A stretch of DNA of 64,000 bases from Calliopsis andreniformis. Lineage: Eukaryota > Arthropoda > Insecta > Hymenoptera > Andrenidae. Positions 25,963 to 39,300 of the stretch are shown here, one piece after another. The translations under genes and the position numbers were made by a program. The notes under the pieces are model-generated. The model ran no database searches, was not told the DNA's origin, and was given only the letters and a program-made list of their open reading frames with translations. The DNA lies in NCBI RefSeq assembly GCF_051401765.1, contig NW_027480593.1, positions 434,001-498,000 on the forward strand. Reading direction: 5' to 3'. The first letter of the stretch is position 1, and the number at the start of each line of letters is the position of its first letter.

Positions 25963-26548
25963 TTCAGTGATGAGAATTGATGTTTGTGGATAGAGGTTTG
26001 AAGATTGCAGATTGAGTATTGAGTATTGAAAACTGTGAATTGAGGATATTCTATAGAGGATTGAGGATTGTCAACTGATTGCTGAGGACTGAGGCCTGAA
26101 GATTGAGGATTCAGGATTGAGGATTCAGAATTGAGGTTTGAAGACTGAGGATTGAGGATTGAAGAATGATTACTGAGGATTGAGGGTTGAGAATTGAGGA
26201 TTGAGGATTGAGGAATGAGGATTGTGGATTGGGTAATGAGGATTGAAGAATGAGGATTGAGAATTGAGGATTGACGATTGAGGATTGAAGATTGAGGATT
26301 GAGGATTGAGGGTTGAGGTTTGAGGACGAGGACTGAGGGTTGAGGATTGAGGTTTGAGGACAGAGAATTGAGGATTGAGGATTGAGAACTGATAATTGAG
26401 GATTGAGGATTGAAGATTTAGGATTGGGTATTGAGGATTGAGGATTGGGGATTGAGGATCTAGTATTGGAGATTGATTATTTAGGATTGAAGATAGAGGG
26501 TTGAGGATTGAGGATTGAGGATTGAGAATTGAGAATTGAGGATGAGGG
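25963..26548 (+). repeat. HOR segment 13 (586-bp truncated unit, copy of segment 7)
   Basis: T1 lies at 25963-26101 and L6 at 26460, with the same fused junction gaggatgagggttcag at its end. It has aggatattct where segment 7 has aggaaattct, so the change in segment 7 probably arose after the duplication. Confidence 0.88.
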
Positions 26549-28656
26549 TTCAGTGATGAGAATTGATGTTTGTGGATAGAGGTTTGAAGATTGCAGATTG
26601 AGTATTGAGTATTGAAAACTGTGAATTGAGGATATTCTGTTGAGGATTGAGGATTGTCAACTGATTGCTGAGGACTGAGGCCTGAAGATTGAGGATTCAG
26701 GATTGAGGATTCAGAATTGAGGTTTGAAGACTGAGGATTGAGGATTGAAGAATGATTATTGAGGATTGAGGGTTGAGAATTGAGGATTGAGGATTGAGGA
26801 ATGAGGATTGTGGATTGGGTAATGAGGATTGAAGAATGAGGATTGAGAATTGAGGATTGAGGATTGAGGATTGAAGATTGAGGATTGAGGATTGAGGGTT
26901 GAGGTTTGAGGACGAGGACTGAGGGTTGGGGATTGAGGTTTGAGGACAGAGAATTGAGGATTGAGGATTGAGAATTGATAATTGAGGATTGAGGATTGAA
27001 GATTTAGGATTGGGTATTGAGGATTGAGGATTGGGGATTGAGGATCTAGTATTGGAGATTGATTATTTAGGATTGAAGACAGAGGGTTGAGGATTGAGGA
27101 TTGAGGATTGAGGATTGAGAATTGAGAATTGAGGATGAGGACTGAGGTTTGAGGATTGAGGATTGAGGGTTGAGGATTGAGTGTTGATGATTCAGTATTG
27201 AGGATTGAAGATAGAGAATTGAGGATTGAGGATTTAACATTGAGGTCTGAGTGTTGAGGGTTGAGTGATGAGAATTGACGTTTGTGGATAGAGATATGCC
27301 GATTCGAAGATTGCAGATTGAGTATTGAGTATTGAAGACTGTGAATTGAGGGTATTCTATTGAGGATTGATGATTGGCAACTGATTGTTGAGGACTGAGG
27401 GCTGAAGATTTAGGATTCAGGATTGAGGATTCAGAATTGAGGTTTGAGGACTGAGGATTGAGGATTGAAGATTGAGTATTGAGGATTGAGGACTGGGGAT
27501 TGAGGATTGAGTATTGAGGATTGAGGATTGAGGATTGAAGATTCAGTATCGAGGATTGAAGATTGAGGATTGTGGATTGAAGATTGAGTATTGAGGATTG
27601 AAGATTGAGGATTGAGGATTGAGGATTGAGAATTGACGATGAGGGCTGCGGGTTGAGGGTTGAGGTTTGAGGACTGAGGGCTGAGAATTGAGGATTGAGA
27701 ATTGAGGATTGAGGATTGAGGATTGAGGATTGAAGATTGAGGATTGGGTATTGAGGATTGAAGATTGAGGATTGAGGATTGAAGATTGAGGATTGAGGAT
27801 TGAGGATTGAGGATTGAGGATGAGGGCTGAGGGTTGAGGATTGAGGTTTAAGGACTGAGGACTGAGGATTGAGGATTGAGAATTGAGGATTGAGTATTGA
27901 GGATTGAAGAGTGAGGATTGTGGATTGAAGATTGAGTATTGAGGATTGAAGAATGAGGATTGAGAATTGAGGATTGAGAATTGACGATGAGGGCTGAGGG
28001 TTGAGGATTGAGGTTTGAGGACTGAGGACTGAGGATTGAGGATTGAGAATTGAGGATTGAGGATTGAGGATTGAGGATTGAGGATTGAAGATTGAGGATT
28101 GGGTATTGAGGATTGAACATTGAGGATTGAGGATTGAGTATCGAGGATTGAGGATTGAGGATTGAAGATTGAATATTGATGATTGTAGATTGAGGATTGA
28201 GGATTGAAGATTGAGGATTGAGGACTGAGGATTGAGGATTGAGTATTGAGGATTGAGGATTGAGGATTGAAGATTGTGTATTGAGGTAGAAGATTGAGGA
28301 TTGAGGACTGAGGATTGAGGATTGAGTATTGAGGATTGAGGATTGAGGACTGAAGATTCAGTATTGAGGATTGAAGATTGAGGATTGAGGATTGAGGATT
28401 GAGAATTGACGATGAGGGCTGCGGGTTGAGGGTTGAGGTTTGAGGACTGAGGACTGAGAATTGAGGATTGAGAATTGAGGATTGAGGTTTGAGGATTGAA
28501 GATTGAGGATTGGGTATTGAGGATTGAAGAATGAGGATTGAGGATTGAGGATTGAGGATAGAGGATTGAAGATTGAGTATTGAGGATTGAAGATTGACGA
28601 TTGAGGATTGTGGGTTGAAGATTGTGTATTGAACATTGAGGACTGAGTGTTGAGGG
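26549..28656 (+). repeat. HOR segment 14 (haplotype B, copy of segment 8)
   Basis: T1 lies at 26549-26687 (ctgttg), L6 at 27046 and T2 at 27261-27407 (atgccgattcg). It retains tcaactg, where segment 8 has tcaaatg. Confidence 0.88.
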
Positions 28657-30382
28657 TTCAGTGATGAGAATTGATGTTTGTGGATAGAGGTTTGAAGATT
28701 GCAGATTGAGTATTGAGTATTGAAAACTGTGAATTAAGGATATTCTATAGAGGATTGAGGATTGTCAACTGATTGCTGAGGACTGAGGCCTGAAGATTGA
28801 GGATTCAGGATTGAGGATTCAGAATTGAGGTTTGAAGACTGAGAATTGAGGATTGAAGAATGATTATTGAGGATTAAGGGTTGAGAATTGAGGATTGAGG
28901 ATTGAGGAATGAGGATTGTGGATTGGGTAATGAGGATTGAAGAATGAGGATTGAGAATTGAGGATTGACGATTGAGGATTGAAGGTTGAGGATTGAGGAT
29001 TGAGGGTTGAGGTTTGAGGACGAGGACTGAGGGTTGAGGATTGAGGTTTGAGGACAGAGAATTGAGGATTGAGGATTGAGAATTGATAATTGAGGATTGA
29101 GGATTGAAAATTTAGGATTGGGTATTGAGGATTGAGGATTGGGGATTGAGGATCTAGTATTGGAGATTGATTATTTAGGATTGAAGATAGAGGGTTGAGG
29201 ATTGAGGATTGAGGATTGAGAATTGAGAATTGAGGATGAGGACTGAGGTTTGAGGATTGAGGATTGAGGATTGAGGATTGAGTGTTGAAGATTCAGTATT
29301 GAGGATTGAAGATAGAGAATTGAGGATTGAGGATTTAACATTGATGTCTGAGTGTTGAGGGTTGAGTGATGAGAATTGACGTTTGTCGATAGAGATATGC
29401 AGATTCGAAGATTGCAGATTGAGTATTGAGTATTGAAGACTGTGAATTGAGGATATTCTATTGAGGATTGATGATTGGCAACTGATTGTTGAGGACTGAG
29501 GGCTGAAGATTTAGGATTCAGGATTGAGGATTCAGAATTGAGGTTTGAGGACTGAGGATTGAGGATTGAAGATTGAGTATTGAGGATTGAGGACTGAGGA
29601 TTGAGGATTGAGGATTGAGGATTGAGGATTGAAGATTGAGTATTGAGGATTGAAGATTGAGGATTGAGGACTGAGGATTGAGGATTGAAGATTGAGTATT
29701 GAGGATTGAGGACTGAGGATTGAGGATTGAGGATTGAGGATTGAGGATTGAAGATTGAGTATTGAGGATTGAAGAGTGAGGATTGAGGACTGAGGATTGA
29801 GGATTGAGTATTGAGGATTGAGGATTGAGGATTGAAGATTGAGTATTGAGGATTGAAGATTGAGGATTGTGGATTGAGGATCGAGGATTGTGGGTTGAGG
29901 ATTGAAGATCGAATATTGATGATTGAAGATTGAGGATTGAGGACTGAGGGTTGTGGATTGAGGACGAGGACTGAGGGTTGATTATTGATGTTTGAGGTCA
30001 GAAGATTGAGGATTGAGGATTGAGAATCGAGGATTGAGGATTGAGGATTGAAGATTGAGGATTGGGTATAGAGGATTGAAGATTGAGTATTGAGGATTGA
30101 AGATTGAGGATTGAGGATTGAGGATTGAGGATTGATGATGAGGGCTGAGGGTTGAGGATTGAGGTTTAAGGACTGAGGACTGAGGATTGAGGATTGAGAA
30201 TTGAGGATTGAGGATTGAGGATTGAAGATTGAGGAATGGGTATTGAGGATTGAAGAATGAGGATTGAGGATTGAGGATTGAGGATAGAGGATTGAAGATT
30301 GAGTATTGAGGATTGTAGATTGACGATTGAGGATTGTGGGTTGAAGATTGTGTATTGAACATTGAGGACTGAGTGTTGAGGG
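28657..30382 (+). repeat. HOR segment 15 (haplotype A)
   Basis: T1 lies at 28657-28795 (ctatag, gaattaagg), L6 at 29154 and T2 at 29362-29508 with gtcgatagag. The T1-to-T2 start spacing is 705 bp. The segment then has a 119-bp local tandem pattern at 29568-29805. L5 is near 29976. Duplication block 2 ends inside it, at about 28,835. Confidence 0.85.
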
Positions 30383-33093
30383 TTCAGTGATGAGAATTGA
30401 TGTTTGTGGATAGAGGTTTGAAGATTGCAGATTGAGTATTGAGTATTGAAAACTGTGAATTGAGGATATTCTATAGAGGATTGAGTATTGTCAACTGATT
30501 GCTGAGGACTGAGGCCTGAAGATTGAGGATTCAGGATTGAGGATTCAGAATTGAGGTTTGAAGACTGAGGATTGAGGATTGAAGAATGATTATTGAGGAT
30601 TGAGGGTTGAGAATTGAGGATTGAGGATTGAGGAATGAGGATTGTGGATTGGGTAATGAGGATTGAAGAATGAGGATTGAGAACTGAGGATTGACGATTG
30701 AGGATTGAAGATTGAGGATTGAGGATTGAGGGTTGAGGTTTGAGGACGAGGACTGAGGGTTGAGGATTGAGGTTTGAGGACAGAGAATTGAGGATTGAGG
30801 ATAGAGAATTGATAATTGAGGATTGAGGATTGAAGATTTAGGATTGGGTATTGAGGATTGAGGATTGGGGATTGAGGATCTAGTATTGGTGATTGATTAT
30901 TTAGGATTGAAGATAGAGGGTTGAGGATTGAGGATTGAGGATTGAGAATTGAGAATTGAGGATGAGGACTGAGGTTTGAGGATTGAGGATTGAGGATTGA
31001 GGATTGAAGATTCAGTATTGAGGATTGAAGATTGAGGATTGTGGATTGAAGATTGAGTATTGAGGATTGAAGATTGAGGATTGACGATGAGGGCTGCGGG
31101 TTGAGGGTTGAGGTTTGAGGACTGAGGACTGAGAATTGAGGATTGAGAATTGAGGATTGAGGATTGAGGATTGAGGATTGAAGATTGAGGATTGGGTATT
31201 GAGGATTGAACATTGAGGATTGAGGATTGAGGATCGAGGATTGTGGGTTGAGGATTGAAGATTGAATATTGATGATTGAAGATTGAGGATTGAGGACTGA
31301 GGGTTGTGGATTGAGAACGAGGACTGAGGGTGATTATTGATGTTTGAGGTCAGAAGATTGAGGATTGAGGATTGAGAATCGAGGATTGAGGATTGAGGAA
31401 TGAAGATTGAGGATTGGGTATTGAGGATTGAAGGATGAGGACTGAGGATTTAGGATTGAGGATCGAGGATTGAAGATTGAGTATTGAGGATTGAATATTG
31501 AGGATTGAGGACTGAGGGCTGAAGATTGAGGATTCAGGGTTGAGGATCAGAATTGAGGTTTGAGGACTGAGGATTGAGGATTGAGGATTGAAGATTGAGT
31601 ATTCAGGATTGAAGATTGAGGATTGAGGATTGAGGATTGAGGATTGAGGATGAGGGCTGAGGGTTGAGGATTGAGGTTTAAGGACTGAGGACTGAGGATT
31701 GAGGATTGAGAATTGAGGATTGAGTATTGAGGATTGAAGAGCGAGGATTGTGGATTGAAGATTGAGTATTGAGGATTGAAGAATGAGGATTGAGAATTGA
31801 GGATTGAGAATTGACGATGAGGGCTGAGGGCTGAGGATTGAGGTTTGAGGACTGAGGACTGAGGACTGAGGATTGAGAATTGAGGATTGAGGATTGAGGA
31901 TTGAGGATTGAGGATTGAAGATTGAGGATTGGGTATTGAGGATTGAACATTGAGGATTGAGGATTGAGTATCGAGGATTGAGGATTGAGGATTGAAGATT
32001 GAATATTGATGATTGTAGATTGAGGATTGAGGATTGAAGATTGAGGATTGAGGACTGAGGATTGAGGACTGAGTATTGAGGATTGAGGATTGAGGATTGA
32101 AGATTGTGTATTGAGGTAGAAGATTGAGGATTGAGGACTGAGGATTGAGGATTGAGTATTGAGGATTGAGGATTGAGGATTGAAGATTCAGTATTGAGGA
32201 TTGAAGATTGAGGATTGTGGATTGAAGATTGAGTATTGAGGATTGAAGATTGAGGATTGAGGATTGAGGATTGAGAATTGACGTTGAGGGCTGCGGGTTG
32301 AGGGTTGAGGTTTGAGGACTGAGGACTGAGAATTGAGGATTGAGAATTGAGGATTGAGGATTGAGGGTTGAGGATTGAAGATTGAGGATTGGGTATTGAG
32401 GATTGAACATTGAGGATTGAGGATTGAGGATCGAGGATTGTGGGTTGAGGATTGAAGATTGAATATTGATGATTGAAGATTGAGGATTGAGGACTGAGGG
32501 TTGTGGATTGAGGACGAGGACTGAGGGTTGATTATTGATGTTTGAGGTCAGCAGATTGAGGATTGAGGATTGAGAATCGAGGATTGAGGATTGAGGATTG
32601 AAGATTGAGGATTGGGTATTGAGGATTGAAGAATGAGGACTGAGGATTTAGGATTGAGGATCGAGGATTGAAGATTGAGTATTGAGGATTGAATATTGAG
32701 GATTGAGGACTGAGGGCTGAAGATTGAGGATTCAGGGTTGAGGATTCAGAATTGAGGTTTGAGGACTGAGGATTGAGGATTGAGGATTGAAGATTGAGTA
32801 TTGAGGATTGAAGATTGAGGATTGAGGATTGAGGATTGAGGATTGAGGATGAGGGCTGAGGGTTGAGGATTGAGGTTTAAGGACTGAGGACTGAGGATTG
32901 AGGATTGAGAATTGAGGATTGAGGATTGAGGATTGAAGATTGAGGATTGGGTATTGAGGATTGAAGAATGAGGATTGAGGATTGAGGATTGAGGGTAGAG
33001 TATTGAAGATTGAGTATTGAGGATTGAAGATTGACGATTGAGGATTGTGGGTTGAAGATTGTGTATTGAACATTGAGGACTGAGTGTTGAGGG
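30383..33093 (+). repeat. HOR segment 16 (2.71-kb tandem unit, first copy)
   Basis: T1 lies at 30383-30521 (ctatag) and L6 at 30880 with tattggtgatt. T2 is absent. L5 copies lie near 31330 and 32528. It is 2,711 bp long against 2,713 for the next unit, because of two single-base losses at about 31331 (tt to t) and 31545 (tt to t). Confidence 0.88.
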
Positions 33094-35806
33094 TTCAGTG
33101 ATGAGAATTGATGTTTGTGGATAGAGGTTTGAAGATTGCAGATTGAGTATTGAGTATTGAAAACTGTGAATTGAGGATATTCTATAGAGGATTGAGGATT
33201 GTCAACTGATTGCTGAGGACTGAGGCCTGAAGATTGAGGATTCAGGATTGAGGATTCAGAATTGAGGTTTGAAGACTGAGGATTGAGGATTGAAGAATGA
33301 TTATTGAGGATTGAGGGTTGAGAATTGAGGATTGAGGATTGAGGAATGAGGATTGTGGATTGGGTAATGAGGATTGAAGAATGAGGATTGAGAACTGAGG
33401 ATTGACGATTGAGGATTGAAGATTGAGGATTGAGGATTGAGGGTTGAGGTTTGAGGACGAGGACTGAGGGTTGAGGATTGAGGTTTGAGGACAGAGAATT
33501 GAGGATTGAGGATAGAGAATTGATAATTGAGGATTGAGGATTGAAGATTTAGGATTGGGTATTGAGGATTGAGGATTGGGGATTGAGGATCTAGTATTGG
33601 TGATTGATTATTTAGGATTGAAGATAGAGGGTTGAGGATTGAGGATTGAGGATTGAGAATTGAGAATTGAGGATGAGGACTGAGGTTTGAGGATTGAGGA
33701 TTGAGGATTGAGGATTGAAGATTCAGTATTGAGGATTGAAGATTGAGGATTGTGGATTGAAGATTGAGTATTGAGGATTGAAGATTGAGGATTGACGATG
33801 AGGGCTGCGGGTTGAGGGTTGAGGTTTGAGGACTGAGGACTGAGAATTGAGGATTGAGAATTGAGGATTGAGGATTGAGGATTGAGGATTGAAGATTGAG
33901 GATTGGGTATTGAGGATTGAACATTGAGGATTGAGGATTGAGGATCGAGGATTGTGGGTTGAGGATTGAAGATTGAATATTGATGATTGAAGATTGAGGA
34001 TTGAGGACTGAGGGTTGTGGATTGAGAACGAGGACTGAGGGTTGATTATTGATGTTTGAGGTCAGAAGATTGAGGATTGAGGATTGAGAATCGAGGATTG
34101 AGGATTGAGGAATGAAGATTGAGGATTGGGTATTGAGGATTGAAGGATGAGGACTGAGGATTTAGGATTGAGGATCGAGGATTGAAGATTGAGTATTGAG
34201 GATTGAATATTGAGGATTGAGGACTGAGGGCTGAAGATTGAGGATTCAGGGTTGAGGATTCAGAATTGAGGTTTGAGGACTGAGGATTGAGGATTGAGGA
34301 TTGAAGATTGAGTATTCAGGATTGAAGATTGAGGATTGAGGATTGAGGATTGAGGATTGAGGATGAGGGCTGAGGGTTGAGGATTGAGGTTTAAGGACTG
34401 AGGACTGAGGATTGAGGATTGAGAATTGAGGATTGAGTATTGAGGATTGAAGAGCGAGGATTGTGGATTGAAGATTGAGTATTGAGGATTGAAGAATGAG
34501 GATTGAGAATTGAGGATTGAGAATTGACGATGAGGGCTGAGGGCTGAGGATTGAGGTTTGAGGACTGAGGACTGAGGACTGAGGATTGAGAATTGAGGAT
34601 TGAGGATTGAGGATTGAGGATTGAGGATTGAAGATTGAGGATTCGGTATTGAGGATTGAACATTGAGGATTGAGGATTGAGTATCGAGGATTGAGGATTG
34701 AGGATTGAAGATTGAATATTGATGATTGTAGATTGAGGATTGAGGATTGAAGATTGAGGATTGAGGACTGAGGATTGAGGACTGAGTATTGAGGATTGAG
34801 GATTGAGGATTGAAGATTGTGTATTGAGGTAGAAGATTGAGGATTGAGGACTGAGGATTGAGGATTGAGTATTGAGGATTGAGGATTGAGGATTGAAGAT
34901 TCAGTATTGAGGATTGAAGATTGAGGATTGTGGATTGAAGATTGAGTATTGAGGATTGAAGATTGAGGATTGAGGATTGAGGATTGAGAATTGACGTTGA
35001 GGGCTGCGGGTTGAGGGTTGAGGTTTGAGGACTGAGGACTGAGAATTGAGGATTGAGAATTGAGGATTGAGGATTGAGGGTTGAGGATTGAAGATTGAGG
35101 ATTGGGTATTGAGGATTGAACATTGAGGATTGAGGATTGAGGATCGAGGATTGTGGGTTGAGGATTGAAGATTGAATATTGATGATTGAAGATTGAGGAT
35201 TGAGGACTGAGGGTTGTGGATTGAGGACGAGGACTGAGGGTTGATTATTGATGTTTGAGGTCAGCAGATTGAGGATTGAGGATTGAGAATCGAGGATTGA
35301 GGATTGAGGATTGAAGATTGAGGATTGGGTATTGAGGATTGAAGAATGAGGACTGAGGATTTAGGATTGAGGATCGAGGATTGAAGATTGAGTATTGAGG
35401 ATTGAATATTGAGGATTGAGGACTGAGTGCTGAAGATTGAGGATTCAGGGTTGAGGATTCAGAATTGAGGTTTGAGGACTGAGGATTGAGGATTGAGGAT
35501 TGAAGATTGAGTATTGAGGATTGAAGATTGAGGATTGAGGATTGAGGATTGAGGATTGAGGATGAGGGCTGAGGGTTGAGGATTGAGGTTTAAGGACTGA
35601 GGACTGAGGATTGAGGATTGAGAATTGAGGATTGAGGATTGAGGATTGAAGATTGAGGATTGGGTATTGAGGATTGAAGAATGAGGATTGAGGATTGAGG
35701 ATTGAGGGTAGAGTATTGAAGATTGAGTATTGAGGATTGAAGATTGACGATTGAGGATTGTGGGTTGAAGATTGTGTATTGAACATTGAGGACTGAGTGT
35801 TGAGGG
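33094..35806 (+). repeat. HOR segment 17 (2.71-kb tandem unit, second copy)
   Basis: T1 lies at 33094-33232 and L6 at 33591, with the same tattggtgatt variant. T2 is absent. It repeats segment 16 almost exactly. Differences seen include gattcggtattg near 34643 (gattgggtattg in segment 16) and gagtgctgaag near 35427 (gagggctgaag). Confidence 0.88.
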
Positions 35807-36392
35807 TTCAGTGATGAGAATTGATGTTTGTGGATAGAGGTTTGAAGATTGCAGATTGAGTATTGAGTATTGAAAACTGTGAATTGAGGATATTCTATAG
35901 AGGATTGAGGATTGTCAACTGATTGCTGAGGACTGAGGCCTGAAGATTGAGGATTCAGGATTGAGGATTCAGAATTGAGGTTTGAAGACTGAGGATTGAG
36001 GATTGAAGAATGATTATTGAGGATTGAGGGTTGAGAATTGAGGATTGAGGATTGAGGAATGAGGATTGTGGATTGGGTAATGAGGATTGAAGAATGAGGA
36101 TTGAGAATTGAGGATTGACGATTGAGGATTGAAGATTGAGGATTGAGGATTGAGGGTTGAGGTTTGAGGACGAGGACTGAGGGTTGAGGATTGAGGTTTG
36201 AGGACAGAGAATTGAGGATTGAGGATTGAGAACTGATAATTGAGGATTGAGGATTGAAGATTTAGGATTGGGTATTGAGGATTGAGGATTGGGGATTGAG
36301 GGTCTAGTATTGGAGATTGATTATTTAGGATTGAAGATAGAGGGTTGAGGATTGAGGATTGAGGATTGAGAATTGACAATTGAGGATGAGGG
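35807..36392 (+). repeat. HOR segment 18 (586-bp truncated unit, third example)
   Basis: T1 lies at 35807-35945 (ctatag) and L6 at 36304 with ggtctag in place of gatctag. It ends in the same fused junction as the units at 14828 and 25963, although it lies outside the 8.75-kb blocks. Confidence 0.87.
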
Positions 36393-39300
36393 TTCAGTGA
36401 TGAGAATTGATGTTTGTGGATAGAGGTTTGAAGATTGCAGATTGAGTATTGAGTATTGAAAACTGTGAATTGAGGATATTCTGTTGAGGATTGAGGATTG
36501 TCAACTGATTGCTGAGGACTGAGGCCTGAAGATTGAGGATTCAGGATTGAGGATTCAGAATGAGGTTTGAAGACTGAGGATTGAGGATTGAAGAATGATT
36601 ATTGAGGATTGAGGGTTGAGAATTGAGGATTGAGGATTGAGGAATGAGGATTGTGGATTGGGTAATGAGGATTTAAGAATGAGGATTGAGAATTGAGGAT
36701 TGAGGATTGAGGATTGAAGATTGAGGATTGAGGATTGAGGGTTGAGGTTTGAGGACGAGGACTGAGGGTTGAGGATTGAGGTTTGAGGACTGAGAATTGA
36801 GGATTGAGGATTGAGAATTGATAATTGAGATTGAGGATTGAAGATTTAGGATTGGGTATTCAGGATTGAGGATTGGGATTGAGGATCTAGTATTGGAGAT
36901 TGATTATTTAGGATTGAAGACAGAGGGTTGAGGATTGAGGATTGAGGATTGAGGATTGAGAATTGAGAATTGAGGATGAGGACTGAGGTTTGAGGATTGA
37001 GGATTGAGGATTGAGGATTGAGTGTTGATGATTCAGTATTGAGGATTGAAGATAGAGAATTGAGGATTGAGGATTTAACATTGAGGTCTGAGTGTTGAGG
37101 GTTGAGTGATGAGAATTGACGTTTGTGGATAGAGATATGCCGATTCGAAGATTGCAGATTGAGTATTGAGTATTGAAGACTGTGAATTGAGGGTATTCTA
37201 TTGAGGATTGATGATTGGCAACTGATTGTTGAGGACTGAGGGCTGAAGATTTAGGATTCAGGATTGAGGATTCAGAATTGAGGTTTGAGGACTGAGGATT
37301 GAGGATTGAAGATTGAGTATTGAGGATTGAGGACTGAGGATTGAGGATTGAGGATTGAGGATTGAGGATTGAAGATTGAGTATTGAGGATTGAAGAGCGA
37401 GGATTGAGGACTGAGGATTGAGGATTTAGTATTGAGGATTGAGGAATGAGGATTGAAGATTGAGTATTGAGGATTGAAGATTGAGGATTGTGGATTGAAG
37501 ATTGAGTATTGAGGATTGAAGAATGAGGATTGTGAATTGAGGATTGAGAATTGACGATGAGGGCTGAGGGTTGAGGATTGAGGTTTGAGGACTGAGGACT
37601 GAGGATTGAGGATTGAGAATTGAGGATTGAGGATTGAGGATTGAGGATTGAGGATTGAAGATTGAGGATTGGGTATTGAGGATTGAACATTGAGGATTGA
37701 GGATTGAGTATCGAGGATTGAGGATTGAGGATTGAAGATTGAATATTGATGATTGTAGATTGAGGATTGAGGATTGAAGATTGAGGATTGAGGACTGAGG
37801 ATTGAGGATTGAGGATTGAGTATTGAGGATTGAGGATTGAGGATTGAAGATTGAGTATTGAGGTAGAAGATTGAGGATTGAGACTGAGGATTGAGGATTG
37901 AGTATTGAGGATTGAGGATTGAGGATTGAAGATTCAGTATCGAGGATTGAAGATTGAGGATTGTGGATTGAAGATTGAGTATTGAGGATTGAAGATTGAG
38001 GATTGAGGATTGAGTATCGAGGATTGAGGATTGAGGATTGAAGATTGAATATTGATGATTGTAGATTGAGGATTGAGGATTGAAGATTGAGGATTGAGGA
38101 CTGAGGATTGAGGATTGAGTATTGAGGATTGAGGATTGAGGATTGAAGATTGAGTATTGAGGTAGAAGATTGAGGATTGAGGACTGATGATTGAGGATTG
38201 AGTATTGAGGATTGAGGATTGAGGATTGAAGATTCAGTATCGAGGATTGAAGATTGAGGATTGTGGATTGAAGATTGAGTATTGAGGATTGAAGATTGAG
38301 GATTGAGGATTGAGGATTGAGAATTGACGATGAGGGCTGCGGGTTGAGGGTTGAGGTTTGAGGACTGAGGGCTGAGAATTGAGGATTGAGAATTGAGGAT
38401 TGAGGATTGAGGATTGAGGATTGAAGATTGAGGATTGGGTATTGAGGATTGAACATTGAGTATTGAGGATTGAGGATCGAGTATTGTGGGTTGAGGATTG
38501 AAGATTGAATATTGATGATTGAAGATTGAGGATCGAGGACTGAGGGTTGTGGATTGAGGACGAGGACTGAGGGTTGATTATTGATGTTTGAGGTCAGAAG
38601 ATTGAGGATTGAGGATTGAGAATCGAGGATTGAAGATTGAGTATTGAGGATTGAATATTGAGGATTGAGGACTGAGGGCTGTAGATAGAGGATTCAGGGT
38701 TGAGGATTCAGAATTGAGGTTTGAGGACTGAGGATTGAGGATTGAGTATTGAAGATTGAGTATTGAGGATTGAAGATTGAGGATTGAGGATTGAGGATTG
38801 AGGATTGAGGATGAGGGCTGAGGGTTGAGGGTTGAGGTTTAAGGACTGAGGACTGAGGATTGAGGATTGAGAATTGAGGATTGAGTATTGAGGATTGAAG
38901 AGTGAGGATTGTGGATTGAAGTTTGAGTATTGAGGATTGAAGAATGAGGATTGAGAATTGAGGATTGAGAATTGACGATGAGGGCTGAGGGTTGAGGATT
39001 GAGGTTTGAGGACTGAGGACTGAGGTTTGAGGATTGAGAATTGAGGATTGAGGATTGAGGATTGAGGATTGAGGATTGAAGATTGAGGATTGGGTATTGA
39101 GGATTGAACATTGAGGATTGAGGATTGAGTATCGAGGATTGAGGATTGAGGATTGAAGGTTGAATATTGATGATTGTAGATTGAGGATTGAGGATTGAAG
39201 ATTGAGGATTGAGGACTGAGGATTGAGGATTGAGTATTGAGGATTGAGGATTGAGGATTGAAGATTGTGTATTGAGGTAGAAGATTGAGGATTGAGGACT

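Larger units (their letters stand above)
20087..28835 (+). repeat. Segmental duplication, block 2 (about 8.75 kb)
   Basis: This is the partner of 8,945-17,700, in direct orientation, with about 2.4 kb of unrelated-age satellite between the blocks. It includes the end of HOR segment 10, segments 11-14 and the start of segment 15. All cassette coordinates map by the constant offset. An assembly duplication is an alternative, but the scattered substitutions and the clean 7-bp indel favour a real recent event. Confidence 0.85.

Noticed and set aside
8945..28835. Treating the 8.75-kb pair as an assembly artefact
   Set aside because: At least nine scattered substitutions, a clean 7-bp indel and different flanks argue for two real copies. 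The possibility is kept as a check, not a call.
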